A stretch of 11,413 nt of DNA from Candidatus Zhuqueibacterota bacterium RBG_16_48_16 (lineage in GTDB: Bacteria > Zhuqueibacterota > Zhuqueibacteria > Residuimicrobiales > Sediminimicrobiaceae), in NCBI GenBank assembly GCA_001771235.1, contig METF01000321.1, positions 5,964 through 17,376 on the forward strand, read 5' to 3'. How positions within the stretch are numbered: the first letter of the stretch is position 1; each line of letters opens with the position of its first letter. This document shows positions 1-8,142 of the stretch, one piece after another. The notes under the pieces were generated by a model. It ran no database searches. It was not told where the DNA came from and worked only from the letters and a program-made list of their open reading frames with translations. Made by a program: the position numbers and the translations under genes.

Positions 1-1
1 C

Positions 2-202
2 GACTACCGATCCACCTTGCAAAAGAAAAGCCCGCCGGTTGCCCGTGGCGGTTATGCCTATCGCTATATTTTCCGTTACGAGATGGAGCTTTTGCTCAGA
101 TTCGTCGGCTTTCGATTGCTCAATATGTACAGTGATTTTGACGGCAGCCCCTACGATTTCGATAGCGGAAATATGGTGGTGGTCGCCGAAAAATCAACGT
201 AG
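2..202 (+). CDS. SAM-dependent methyltransferase, C-terminal fragment
   Basis: The open frame runs in from the left edge and ends at TAG 200-202, leaving 66 residues with no start in view. The end of the chain reads FRYEMELLLRFVGF, then YSDFDGSPYDFDSGNMVVVAEK. This matches the last part of class I SAM methyltransferases: a helix followed by GF, then a strand with 'y-G/S-DFDgSPy', then 's-MvvVA-k' as the final beta strand of the Rossmann-like fold. The SAM-binding glycine motif would lie upstream and cannot be seen, so the substrate is unknown. The gene is followed by a long inverted repeat (232-299) and a gap of over 300 bases before tetR, so it is probably not part of the efflux operon. Recognition is by family resemblance only. 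Confidence 0.72.
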   Translation, partial: DYRSTLQKKSPPVARGGYAYRYIFRYEMELLLRFVGFRLLNMYSDFDGSPYDFDSGNMVVVAEKST

Positions 203-231
203 ACATAATCTTTTTCGTCGCAACTCTTCAC

Positions 232-299
232 CCCACGAAACACACAGAATAAACGAAAGGAATCAACATTCATTTTGTTTTTTTTGTTTGTTTCGTGGG
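232..299. repeat. Long inverted repeat downstream of the methyltransferase
   Basis: Left arm CCCACGAAACA (232-242) is perfectly complementary to TGTTTCGTGGG (289-299). After one mismatch (243/288) the pairing continues through 244-249 with 282-287, including one G-T pair, giving about 17 pairs around a 32-base loop. The T-rich stretch lies inside the right arm rather than after it, so it is not a textbook intrinsic terminator, although it could still end the upstream transcript. The 'CACGAAACACA' type of sequence resembles short dispersed repeats I have seen in many environmental genomes, so a REP- or MITE-like element is possible. The rest of the 203-514 gap holds a TCCCCGGGGA palindrome (329-338) and the promoter and operator described separately. 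Confidence 0.6.
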
Positions 300-378
300 C
301 TGAATACTTACTTTTCGTCCTAATTAACTCCCCGGGGAAAGGGCTATTTAATCTTCATCCGCCGAACCTAAAAATTTT

Positions 379-409
379 TTGAAACATTTCTTGCATCTTT
401 GGGTATAAT
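379..409 (+). promoter_or_regulatory. Candidate promoter of the tetR-efflux operon
   Basis: A perfect TATAAT lies at 404-409. The best upstream partner is TTGAAA at 379-384, with a spacer of 19 bases, longer than the sigma-70 optimum. Transcription would begin near 415-417, just before the perfect palindrome at 420-437, so a protein bound there would block initiation or escape. No other promoter-like sequence of similar quality was seen between here and the pump genes. Confidence 0.5.
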
Positions 410-419
410 TAGCCATTTT

Positions 420-437
420 CTACCTACCGGTAGGTAG
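420..437. promoter_or_regulatory. Probable TetR operator, perfect 18-bp palindrome
   Basis: CTACCTACCGGTAGGTAG is identical to its reverse complement over all 18 bases. It begins 10 bases after TATAAT and ends about 80 bases before the start of the TetR-family gene. TetR-family dimers commonly bind palindromes of this size in their own promoter, so the site is most likely the autoregulatory operator. A second short inverted repeat, GCCAT-cta-ATGGC, overlaps its right edge (437-449), and TAGCCAT occurs on both sides (410-416 and 435-441). Binding by the adjacent regulator is inferred from position. Confidence 0.75.
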
Positions 438-517
438 CCATCTAATGGCAAATATTTTTCGCTCAGACATTATTCATCTCTTACAAAAAAAATCAACTCT
501 TACCACCAGGGATTTTG

Positions 518-1123
518 GTGAACAACGATCAGCACATAAAACCGATAGACGGCACTAAAGAAAAGATCTTTACGGTTGCGGCCCAGTTGTTTGCAGAGAA
601 TGGTTATAACGGCGTCTCCATGAGAGAAATCTGCGAATTATCCCGCGTGTCGAAACCGACGCTTTATTACTACTTTGGCAGCAAGGAAGGCATATACAAA
701 GCCCTGATCAACACCGGGTTGGAGCACACCCAACGGGAATTTGAGAATATTCTATCAAAACCGTTTTCCATTAAACAGAAACTCATCGAGATTGCCAGGC
801 TTCGTTTTCGCCAAAGCACGGACTATCCGATCGTGGCCAAGTTCTTCCTGAGATTATACACATCGGCGGAAAATCTACCTTTCCTGGAGAGTTACGCTCC
901 CGCAATAAAGAGGACGAAAGAAATCGTGGTGAAACTCATTCAACAGGGAATAGATACCGGTGAATTTGGCCCTTCTGTGAATCCCGATCTGGCTGCCGAA
1001 ATTTACCGAGGCACTATTTTTTACGTTATCGTACAGCATTTGATAAATCCCAAGCAAAACATTTTATCGGATGATTTGGCCGAAAAAATCGTCGAGTTTC
1101 TTTTTAAAGGACTCAACGAATGA
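518..1123 (+). CDS. TetR/AcrR-family transcriptional regulator
   Basis: This 201-aa protein has the usual TetR length and layout. The N-terminal three-helix DNA-binding domain covers about residues 12-60: a first helix 'IFTVAAQLFAENGYNGVSM', the helix-turn-helix 'REICELSRVSKPTLYYYF', then 'GSKEGIYKALI'. The remaining 140 residues form the variable alpha-helical effector-binding and dimerisation domain, which gives no clue to the ligand. GTG at 518 is chosen because AGGGA (508-512) sits 5 bases upstream; a TTG immediately before it at 515 would leave only 2 bases. It is the first gene of a unit with tolC-, adaptor- and pump-like genes, 76 bases ahead of the channel gene with no good promoter between. 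The likely role is repression of itself and the efflux genes through the palindrome at 420-437 until a toxic compound binds. Confidence 0.93.
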   Translation: MNNDQHIKPIDGTKEKIFTVAAQLFAENGYNGVSMREICELSRVSKPTLYYYFGSKEGIYKALINTGLEHTQREFENILSKPFSIKQKLIEIARLRFRQSTDYPIVAKFFLRLYTSAENLPFLESYAPAIKRTKEIVVKLIQQGIDTGEFGPSVNPDLAAEIYRGTIFYVIVQHLINPKQNILSDDLAEKIVEFLFKGLNE

Positions 1124-1199
1124 CCATCATTCTATCTATAATCAAAATACTGGATAACCACATAGATAAGCATAGCTCGCTACTACTCTGGAGGAACAG

Positions 1200-2594
1200 A
1201 TGACAATTCGAAGGATAATGTTGGTCGTTGTTTTTTTGATCTCACTTTTCGACCCGGTGTTGGCCCAGGGCCCTCGTCGGCTCACACTCGAGGAATGCGT
1301 ACACGTCGCCCTGGAAAACAATCCGGATTACCTGACGGCGCAAAAAGAAGTCGCCAAAGCCAAAGCCGGTGTCTGGGAGGCCTATTCGACTATTTTACCA
1401 CAGATCAATGCCCACGCTAATTTACAAAGGGCTTGGGAGATTCAGGAAAATACCATCCCGAACTTTCTCAAGCCGATGCTTGCGCCCCTGGCTCCTATTA
1501 TCCCGGAAATTGGACAGATGCCGGATTTTGTACAATTGTCCTTTGGCCTTGAATACACTTTTCTCTACGGAGCGACGCTGACCCAGCCGCTTTATCTCGG
1601 AGGCGCCGGGATCGCCGGCATCAAAATGGCTTCGGCGGCGGCAAGGGCAGCCGAGCACAGCCTGCAATTCACCGAACAAAATCTTTACCTCAACGTGGCC
1701 GATGCTTTTTACAAGTGCATTTTGGCCAGGGAATTTATCAAGGTCCAGGAAGAAGCGCTCAAACAGGCGGAAGAAAATCTGAGCATGGTGAGCAAGAAAT
1801 ACCAGGTCGGTATGGCATCGCGATTCGATAAAATGCGCGCCGAGGTTGAAGTGACCAATATTCGGCCGCAACTGGTGTCGGCAAAAAACGCTTATCAGAT
1901 GGCGCTCACCAGCCTCAAAATGGTGACCGGAATCGATGAAAGCACTCCTTTGGAAATCGAAGGGGAGCTCGTTTTTCAGCCCGATGATTTTGGTGATTTG
2001 TCCCTTCAGGACATCATAAAAATGGCGCGTGAAAAGAGGCCGGAAATGAAAACCCTGGAAGAGCAAAAATATATCTCTCATAAGGGTATCACCCTGGCGC
2101 GAAGCTATTTTATGCCGAAGCTGTTTTTCCAGACCGATTACTCGTTCCTGGCCATGCAAAATGATGTCAAGTTCAGTCAGAAGGATTTTAGCAAAGGATT
2201 CACCTCAGCCATCAGCTTGCAGATTCCATTATTCAGCGGATTTAAAAACGCCAGGCACTATCAAAAAGCGAAAATTGATTACAAGATCATGCTCGACACA
2301 GAAAAAAAACTAGTTGACGGCATCGAGGCGGAGGTGGAAGTCTCCTTTAATAAATTTCAGGAAGCGAAAGAAACCTACATTTCCGCCAAACAATCCGTTG
2401 ATCTGGCAAAGGAAGCGCTGCGACTGGCACGGGTCATGTACGATGAAGGTGCGAGCACACAGCTCGATGTATTGAATTCGCAACTGGCCCTCACCAGGGC
2501 GCAGCTCAATTATATTTCTCTTCTCTATGAATACCAGATAGCACGCTACCAGTTGAGGAAAGCGACAGGAACGCTATCGGGAACCATTCAGTAA
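1200..2594 (+). CDS. TolC-family outer membrane efflux channel
   Basis: The 464-aa protein starts with a signal peptide (hydrophobic residues 7-19, likely cleavage VLA|Q after residue 22), then LTLEECVHVALENNPDY, the standard opening of the outer membrane efflux protein (OEP) repeat. Two OEP repeats follow, roughly residues 28-245 and 255-455, rich in long Ala/Glu/Lys/Gln helices that form the trimeric periplasmic tunnel. The second ends with 'YDEGASTQLDVLNSQLALTRAQLNY', the typical closing motif before the last helix. The beta-barrel hairpins would sit near residues 80-115 and 295-330. GGAGG at 1190-1194 lies 5 bases before the ATG, a strong RBS. As the first structural gene after tetR, it should supply the exit duct for the adaptor and RND pump encoded just downstream. 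Confidence 0.95.
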   Translation: MTIRRIMLVVVFLISLFDPVLAQGPRRLTLEECVHVALENNPDYLTAQKEVAKAKAGVWEAYSTILPQINAHANLQRAWEIQENTIPNFLKPMLAPLAPIIPEIGQMPDFVQLSFGLEYTFLYGATLTQPLYLGGAGIAGIKMASAAARAAEHSLQFTEQNLYLNVADAFYKCILAREFIKVQEEALKQAEENLSMVSKKYQVGMASRFDKMRAEVEVTNIRPQLVSAKNAYQMALTSLKMVTGIDESTPLEIEGELVFQPDDFGDLSLQDIIKMAREKRPEMKTLEEQKYISHKGITLARSYFMPKLFFQTDYSFLAMQNDVKFSQKDFSKGFTSAISLQIPLFSGFKNARHYQKAKIDYKIMLDTEKKLVDGIEAEVEVSFNKFQEAKETYISAKQSVDLAKEALRLARVMYDEGASTQLDVLNSQLALTRAQLNYISLLYEYQIARYQLRKATGTLSGTIQ

Positions 2595-2654
2595 CATGTC
2601 GTTCAAAGCTCATAAACACAGAAAATAGTTCGATGCACGGAAAGGAACCGAGCC

Positions 2655-3785
2655 ATGTCACGCAAAATCATTCACTCATTATTTATTCTTATTGCCGCTT
2701 CTGTTATGTGGAGCTGCAGTAAAACCGATTCCAGCACAAGCGAGTCGGAGACTCAAGTACCGGTCGAAACGGCCACGATCAAAAAAGGCGATTTCGTCCA
2801 CTCTCTTTTTTATGACGGAGACATTAACGCGGAATACGAAGTCAAAGTCTTTTCCAAGGTGCCGGACCGGATCGAGCATTTCTACGTCGATGCCGGAGAC
2901 AAAGTGGGCAAAGGAGCGCCCATTGCCAGGATCGTGGCCACCACGCTGGAGCAGACCGTTCAGCAGGCTGAGGCCGGGTTGACGGCCGCGCGGGCGCAAC
3001 TTGCTAACGTCCGCCTGGAATACGAACGCATGCAGCGTCTGCGAAAGGAGAACGCCGTCAGCCAACAACAATACGACGCTGTGGAAACCCAGTACGAAGC
3101 CGTTGGCGCGCAGGTGCAACAGACGGAAGCCGCCCTGGCCAGCACCCAGAGCATTTTAAAAGATGCGACCGTCACAGCACCGATTAGCGGCATCATCGGC
3201 AAAAGATATTACGAAGCCGGCGACATGGCCGCGCCAATCCTGCCGCTGGTGAGCATCGTCCAAATGGATAAAGTGAAAATAACCTTTGATGCCACAGAAG
3301 AAGACCTGGGCAAACTGGCCGTCGGTCAAAAAGCAGAGGTTCGGGTAAAAAGCTATCCGGATGTCACCTTTTCCGGCTCGGTGGCCAAAATAAGTCCTGT
3401 GCTCGATCCGTTGACCAGGATGGCGGAAATAGAGGTGCTCGTTGACAATCCGCAGCACAAGCTAAAACCGGGCATGTATGCCGAGGTTCAAGTCACAACC
3501 CGGATCATCAATGACGTCATCGTCATTCCCCGCTACGCGGTGATCGAAAACACATCCCTGGAAAAAGTCGAGGGAAAGGACGTGGTCGTCCGCAACTATT
3601 TTGTTTATGTCGTCAAGAACGGTAAAGCCGAGCAGCGCACCCTCGATGTTGAATTTCTCAATCATACACGCATTGCCGTCCGGGCAGGGGTTTCCGTCGA
3701 CGAAAATTTGGTTGTGGACGGCCAAAATAAGCTGCGGGATGGGGCCGCTGTCGTTGTCACTACCAGGGAGGATGTGAAATCATGA
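2655..3785 (+). CDS. RND efflux periplasmic adaptor (MFP), probable lipoprotein
   Basis: This 376-aa membrane fusion protein couples the RND pump to the TolC-type channel. Residues 5-21 form a hydrophobic leader ending ASVMWSC, so Cys21 is a plausible lipidation site. The -3 and -2 residues (M, W) are not ideal for a lipobox. Domain order fits the HlyD/AcrA family: first half-lipoyl segment about 60-97 ('FYVDAGDKVGKGAPIARI'), a coiled-coil hairpin about 98-168, second lipoyl half 'ATVTAPISGIIGKRYYEAGDM' (171-191), beta-barrel domain about 205-282 ('LKPGMYAEVQV' near its end), and a membrane-proximal domain to the C-terminus. AGGA at 2643-2646 is the RBS. The stop codon overlaps the pump start in ATGA (3782-3785), which points to translational coupling and a fixed stoichiometry. 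Confidence 0.95.
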   Translation: MSRKIIHSLFILIAASVMWSCSKTDSSTSESETQVPVETATIKKGDFVHSLFYDGDINAEYEVKVFSKVPDRIEHFYVDAGDKVGKGAPIARIVATTLEQTVQQAEAGLTAARAQLANVRLEYERMQRLRKENAVSQQQYDAVETQYEAVGAQVQQTEAALASTQSILKDATVTAPISGIIGKRYYEAGDMAAPILPLVSIVQMDKVKITFDATEEDLGKLAVGQKAEVRVKSYPDVTFSGSVAKISPVLDPLTRMAEIEVLVDNPQHKLKPGMYAEVQVTTRIINDVIVIPRYAVIENTSLEKVEGKDVVVRNYFVYVVKNGKAEQRTLDVEFLNHTRIAVRAGVSVDENLVVDGQNKLRDGAAVVVTTREDVKS

Positions 3786-6700
3786 ATTACATACAGACAG
3801 CAATAAAACGCGGTGTAACCTTTCTCATGATCTACCTGATTGCTGTGGGATTCGGCTTGTTTTCCCTTTCGCAGCTCAAGATCGATTTGTACCCAAAACT
3901 GGAATTCCCGGTCATCGCCGTCATCTCACAATATACCGGTGTCGGACCTTTTGACATCGAGACCGTTGTCACACGCCCCATTGAAGAGACCCTTTCCTCC
4001 GTACAAAATGTAAAAAAAGTCAACTCCACTTCCATGCAAGGCTTGTCGCTTGTTCTGCTGGAATTCGACTGGGGCACGGACATGAACCAGGCGGAAATCG
4101 ACGTGCGCAATTCGCTGGATTTTATCGAGGATTACCTGCCGGAGGACATGAACGATCCGTTGACATTTGCCTTCGATCCTTCCATGCAGCCCATTTTGTT
4201 CCTGACTCTTAGCTCGGATATTCAAGGCCTTGCCGAATTGCGCCGAATTGCCGAAAAAGAGCTGGAGCCGCGCCTGGAACGAATCCCGGGAGTGGCATCG
4301 GCCTTCACCATAGGCGGCATGCGTCGGGAGATCGAAGTGCAGGCCGATCCGGTTAAAATGCGGGCTCATAACATAACCGTCCAACAGATCACCCAGGCGC
4401 TGCAAATGAATAACCTGCAGCTTCCCTCAGGCTGGATCGACAACCCAAACCGCGAATACACCGTCCGCACCTTCGGAGAATATTCCAACATCGAGGAAAT
4501 CGAAAATACCAATGTAGCCGTGTACGCCGGAAAACCGACACGCATTAAAGACGTGGCAACTGTCGTCGATGGATTCATGAACCAACGACAGCGCGTCTGG
4601 ACCAACAATAAACCGGCTGTTATTCTGATCGTGCAAAAGCAGAGTGATGCCAATACTGTCAACGTGACCCGAAAGGTTTTATCCAGGTTTGCCAATATAG
4701 AAGAAGAACTGCCGCGCGGCGTCAAGCTGGAAACGGTATGGGATCAGGCGACTTTTATCAATCGCTCTATGGCCAACCTGGGGAGCACCGCACTTCAGGC
4801 AATGGCCCTGACATTTTTGGTATTGTTATTTTTCCTGCGCAATATGAAAAGCTCATTTATCGTGGCCATCTCCATACCCATTTCCATGGTCGTTACTTTT
4901 GCCCTGATGAACCAGGCCGGTTTGACGTTAAATATCATTTCAATGGCAGGACTCGCGCTGGCCGTGGGATTATTGGTGGATAACTCCATCGTCGTTCTGG
5001 AAAGCATCTTTCGAATTCACGAGGAGGGCGAAGAGCCGAGACAAGCCGCTCTCAGGGGTGCCAAAGAAGTCTCCATGGCGATAACGGCCTCGACGTTGAC
5101 AACCATATCGGTGTTTGTGCCCGTGCTCTTTGTGCCGGGACTGGCAGGAGAGTTATTCAATGATATGGTCGTCACCCTGTGTTTTTCCCTGGCCGTATCG
5201 CTTATCGTTGCATTAACGCTGGTTCCCTTGCTGGCATCAAGACTTTTGGGATTGCGGGTCGCCGTACGGCAGCATAATCGCCTCTCCAGGATGAGTGACA
5301 CCATAGCTTCCTGGCTGGCAGGATTACAGAAGCACTATTTAATTGTCTTGAAATGGTCATTAGCGCATCGAAAGACCGTTTTGTTCTCGACATTAGGATT
5401 TTTCGCCCTATCCATCTTGCTGCTGACCACACGAGGAGGCGAATTTTTACCCGAGTCTGACATGGGCTATATCCAGGTTGCGATTGACCGTTCTCCCGGC
5501 ACCAGCCTGGAGTCCATGGAAAAGAGCGTGCACGAGATGAATAGAATCGTCGATGAGAGCGTTCCGGAGGCCGAAATGGTCTATACCAATTTTGGCCAGG
5601 GCGAGGGAATGTTTGCCGCATTTTCATCAAGCGGTTCCAATGAAGGCGAGATCATCATCCGCCTGAAGAACAGAAACCAGCGAAAAAGAGGCATGTTCGA
5701 AATCCAGGATGAATTGCGGGAAAAATTCAAAATGCTTCCCGATGTTCAGGCGCGCTTTGAAGATCGCGGCATGGATGTCTTTGGCACGGCCGGCGATATC
5801 TCTATCGAGATCTTTGGCTATGACCTGGACATTGCCGAGGCATTGGCCAATGATATCGAGGCAGGAATCAAAGATATCAAAGGTATCGTCAGTTCGGAAA
5901 TCACCATTCGCGAAGCCGCACCGGAGCTCAGGATCAACCTCGACCGCCAGAGAATAGCCGATATGGGCTTGAGCACGGCCCAGGTCAGCCAGGTGGTAAG
6001 CACCAGCGTCCTGGGTACCGTGGCCAGCCGCTACAGAGATTCCGGAGATGAGTTCGATATCCGCGTTCAGCTCAGAGAAGATGCGCGGCAGGATAAGAAG
6101 GATTTGGAAAATATTCTCCTCATGACTCCTGTGGGTAAGCAAGTCCCCTTGCGAGCCATAGCCAGGGTGGATTACGACAAGGCACCCAAAGAAATCCTGC
6201 GGGAGGACCAGGAGAGAATTGTCCGCGTTGACATCGACATTTCCGGCCGCGATCTGCAAAGCGTGACGCGCGATGTAAAAAAAGCGCTGAGCCAGGTCAC
6301 CATTCCGAATGACTTTCGCATCGAGATCGGCGGTGTCGCAGAAGAGCAGCAGGAATCCTTCATGTACCTCGGCATCGCCATGCTCGTCGCCTTGCTGCTG
6401 GTTTATATGGTCATGGCCTCGCAATTCGAATCCTTTATCGACCCGTTCATCATCCTGTTCACTATTCCGCTTTCTATTATCGGCGTGGCGCTGGCCCTTG
6501 TTATCACCAATACCACATTAAGCGTCATGGCGCTCATCGGGATGATCATGCTGGTGGGCATCGTGGTCAATAACGGCATTGTCCTGGTGGATTATATCAA
6601 TCAACTGCGCGAGCGCGGCAAAGACCTGTTAGAGGCCGTTTACGAAGCCGGCAAAATACGAATGCGCCCGGTATTGATGACGGCTTTGACCACGATCCTG

Positions 6701-6919
6701 GCCATGGCGCCGCTGGCTCTCGGTTTGGGCGAAAGTGGTGAAAACTGGGCCCCTATGGCGCGATCCGTCATGGGCGGCCTGATGGTGGCGACAGCCCTGA
6801 CTCTGAATGTCGTTCCGGTTATTTACGTCGTGCTCGAATTGTTGGGCGAAAAGATCAAGTCGAGACTCAAAGTTCGCCGGGAGGCAAGGCTGGCAAAATA
6901 CGCTGCCGAAAGCGCCTGA
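3782..6919 (+). CDS. RND-family efflux pump, HAE-type inner membrane transporter
   Basis: At 1045 aa this is a full-length resistance-nodulation-division transporter with the internal repeat of the family: TM1 at about 12-30, a large periplasmic loop to about 335, TM2-6 to about 490, TM7 near 533-550, a second large loop to about 855, and TM8-12 to about 1020. Recognisable signatures are 'DLYPKLEFPVIAV' after TM1, 'GLALAVGLLVDNSIVVLESI' in TM4 and 'GIVVNNGIVLVDYIN' in TM10. The TM4 pair is Asp400-Asn401 where AcrB has Asp407-Asp408, and the AcrB Lys940 position is Asn930, with Asp937 nearby. This variant relay is common in one HAE-like clade and argues for proton-driven export of organic compounds, not metals. 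GGGAGG (3766-3771) lies inside the adaptor gene. Together with the adaptor and channel it should form a tripartite efflux complex. The substrate is unknown. Confidence 0.96.
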   Translation: MNYIQTAIKRGVTFLMIYLIAVGFGLFSLSQLKIDLYPKLEFPVIAVISQYTGVGPFDIETVVTRPIEETLSSVQNVKKVNSTSMQGLSLVLLEFDWGTDMNQAEIDVRNSLDFIEDYLPEDMNDPLTFAFDPSMQPILFLTLSSDIQGLAELRRIAEKELEPRLERIPGVASAFTIGGMRREIEVQADPVKMRAHNITVQQITQALQMNNLQLPSGWIDNPNREYTVRTFGEYSNIEEIENTNVAVYAGKPTRIKDVATVVDGFMNQRQRVWTNNKPAVILIVQKQSDANTVNVTRKVLSRFANIEEELPRGVKLETVWDQATFINRSMANLGSTALQAMALTFLVLLFFLRNMKSSFIVAISIPISMVVTFALMNQAGLTLNIISMAGLALAVGLLVDNSIVVLESIFRIHEEGEEPRQAALRGAKEVSMAITASTLTTISVFVPVLFVPGLAGELFNDMVVTLCFSLAVSLIVALTLVPLLASRLLGLRVAVRQHNRLSRMSDTIASWLAGLQKHYLIVLKWSLAHRKTVLFSTLGFFALSILLLTTRGGEFLPESDMGYIQVAIDRSPGTSLESMEKSVHEMNRIVDESVPEAEMVYTNFGQGEGMFAAFSSSGSNEGEIIIRLKNRNQRKRGMFEIQDELREKFKMLPDVQARFEDRGMDVFGTAGDISIEIFGYDLDIAEALANDIEAGIKDIKGIVSSEITIREAAPELRINLDRQRIADMGLSTAQVSQVVSTSVLGTVASRYRDSGDEFDIRVQLREDARQDKKDLENILLMTPVGKQVPLRAIARVDYDKAPKEILREDQERIVRVDIDISGRDLQSVTRDVKKALSQVTIPNDFRIEIGGVAEEQQESFMYLGIAMLVALLLVYMVMASQFESFIDPFIILFTIPLSIIGVALALVITNTTLSVMALIGMIMLVGIVVNNGIVLVDYINQLRERGKDLLEAVYEAGKIRMRPVLMTALTTILAMAPLALGLGESGENWAPMARSVMGGLMVATALTLNVVPVIYVVLELLGEKIKSRLKVRREARLAKYAAESA

Positions 6920-6939
6920 GAGTAGTCTCCAAAATAAAA

Positions 6940-6976
6940 AAAGGCCGGAATTCCCAAAAGGATTTTTCCGGCCTTT
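6940..6976. terminator. Intrinsic terminator shared by convergent genes
   Basis: AAAGGCCGGAA (6940-6950) pairs perfectly with TTCCGGCCTTT (6966-6976) around a 15-base loop. It lies 20 bases after the pump stop codon and 37 bases beyond the end of the opposing gene at 7014. An A-run (6936-6942) makes a strong T tail on the - strand. The + strand tail is only TTTCTAT. It therefore probably works in both directions, better for the - strand gene. Confidence 0.85.
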
Positions 6977-7013
6977 CTATCTCGGGGGGTAACACGAGAA
7001 AGTGCATATCGAT

Positions 7014-8060
7014 TTATCTCACAACCATCGTTCGCTGAACGTAATATTTTCCCCCATCTTCCAGAACGAAAAAATATTCGCCTGTATGCACATTTCGGCT
7101 CTGCGCGTCCCGCCCGTCCCACAAGATGCTGTGCAGACCCGGCTTTAATCGGCCATGAATGAGCGTTTTGACTTTCTGGCCATTTTGATTGTAGATGTTC
7201 AGCTCAACCGGGCGCACTCGTGCAAAATTTAAGCGGATGTCTGCGCTCGTACTAAAAGGATCATGCTCAACGACAAAGATTTCCCGCTCTCCGGGATCGT
7301 CGAATTCCACCATATCTTCCTTCAAGACGTGCTGCGTACCGTTATTTTCTTCTCGTATCAAACGGTAGAAATATATTCCTGTGGCCGTTATGGCGTCTTC
7401 AATCTCGTAAACAGAATCTTCCTTTTGCGCGCACTTGATAAAACGGACGGTTTCGAAGGAAGAAAAAGGTGTTCGACGCTGCAGCCAAAACCCGCGTGTT
7501 TGATATTCATTATTCGCTTGCCAGGAAATAAGTGACACCTGGTCTGATTTCGGCGAGACGGAAAAATAAACCAATTCGAACTCGATGACCGCAGGCTCTG
7601 AAAAACGGGACTTATTGCCATAAGTATCGACAGCCTGCAATGATATGGGCTTGCCGGGTATGGAGCCGAACCATTCAAAGTAGCCTGTTTTGTCGGCCCG
7701 GGCCTGCCCAAGACAGAGCCGCTGACCACCCGAAGAAGTATAAATATAAACGTCCATATTGGGATCGGCCATGCCTGTCAAAACGGTGAAATCCATTGAA
7801 ATGACTTGAGGAACGGCTAGCCCATTCTCCCCCACATACATGCTGTTGAGGCTGGGTTCCGGTGGGAATTGTTTGTCGCCATCTTTCGAATATGATGCCG
7901 GGTTCTTTTTTGTCTCCAGAGAGCTCGAGTGGTCTGCAAGCTCAGGATAGGCCCGGCTCTTTTGGGAAAAATCATTATCCTCTCCGTAGGCTGTCAAGTT
8001 ACCGAGCAAACTAACCAGCAGAATCATGGTTGTCGGAGAAAATAACATTTTGGGGTTCAT
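7014..8060 (-). CDS. Exported protein with Ig/FnIII-like modules and FlgD-like (T9SS-type) C-terminal domain
   Basis: The 348-aa product begins with a signal peptide (hydrophobic residues 9-25, likely cleavage near AYG|E). A low-complexity polar linker (about 28-75) follows. Residues 80-160 look like a bacterial Ig-like strand-rich module ('FTVLTGMADPNMDVYIY', then 'LQAVDTYGNKSRFSEP'). Residues 165-255 resemble a fibronectin III-like module with the pattern 'SWQANNEYQTRGFWLQRR' ... 'GIYFYRLI'. The end, about 265-348, is FlgD-like: 'VELNIYNQNGQKVKTLIHG', 'GLHSILWDGRD', 'TGEYFFVLE', closing in MVVR. This type of C-terminus directs T9SS export in Bacteroidota and occurs widely in Calditrichota/KSB1 proteins, but the usual NPFN motif is replaced by DPFS. 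AAAGG lies 6 bases before the ATG. No catalytic motif was seen, and function is unknown. Confidence 0.85.
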   Translation of the reverse strand: MNPKMLFSPTTMILLVSLLGNLTAYGEDNDFSQKSRAYPELADHSSSLETKKNPASYSKDGDKQFPPEPSLNSMYVGENGLAVPQVISMDFTVLTGMADPNMDVYIYTSSGGQRLCLGQARADKTGYFEWFGSIPGKPISLQAVDTYGNKSRFSEPAVIEFELVYFSVSPKSDQVSLISWQANNEYQTRGFWLQRRTPFSSFETVRFIKCAQKEDSVYEIEDAITATGIYFYRLIREENNGTQHVLKEDMVEFDDPGEREIFVVEHDPFSTSADIRLNFARVRPVELNIYNQNGQKVKTLIHGRLKPGLHSILWDGRDAQSRNVHTGEYFFVLEDGGKYYVQRTMVVR

Positions 8061-8142
8061 GGCTTGCCTTTCTCTGTAATTTTGTGTTCAATGCAGCACC
8101 CTTGCGGTGCATCGATGCCACAAAATGACTTGCAGCGATACA

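Noticed and set aside
39..323. 94-aa + strand open frame over the methyltransferase end and the inverted repeat
   Set aside because: It overlaps the real frame in another phase, and its end is encoded by the inverted repeat.
1133..1168. TATCTAT / ATAGATA inverted repeat between tetR and the channel gene
   Set aside because: It has only seven AT-rich pairs with a 22-base spacer and no T tail, which is easily due to chance.
1422..2159. 245-aa - strand open frame inside the TolC gene
   Set aside because: It is antisense to a clear coding region and has no domain, signal peptide or RBS of note.
5627..6424. 265-aa - strand open frame inside the RND gene
   Set aside because: It is an antisense shadow of a well-supported transporter gene, rich in His/Gln/Asp composition and without a recognisable domain.
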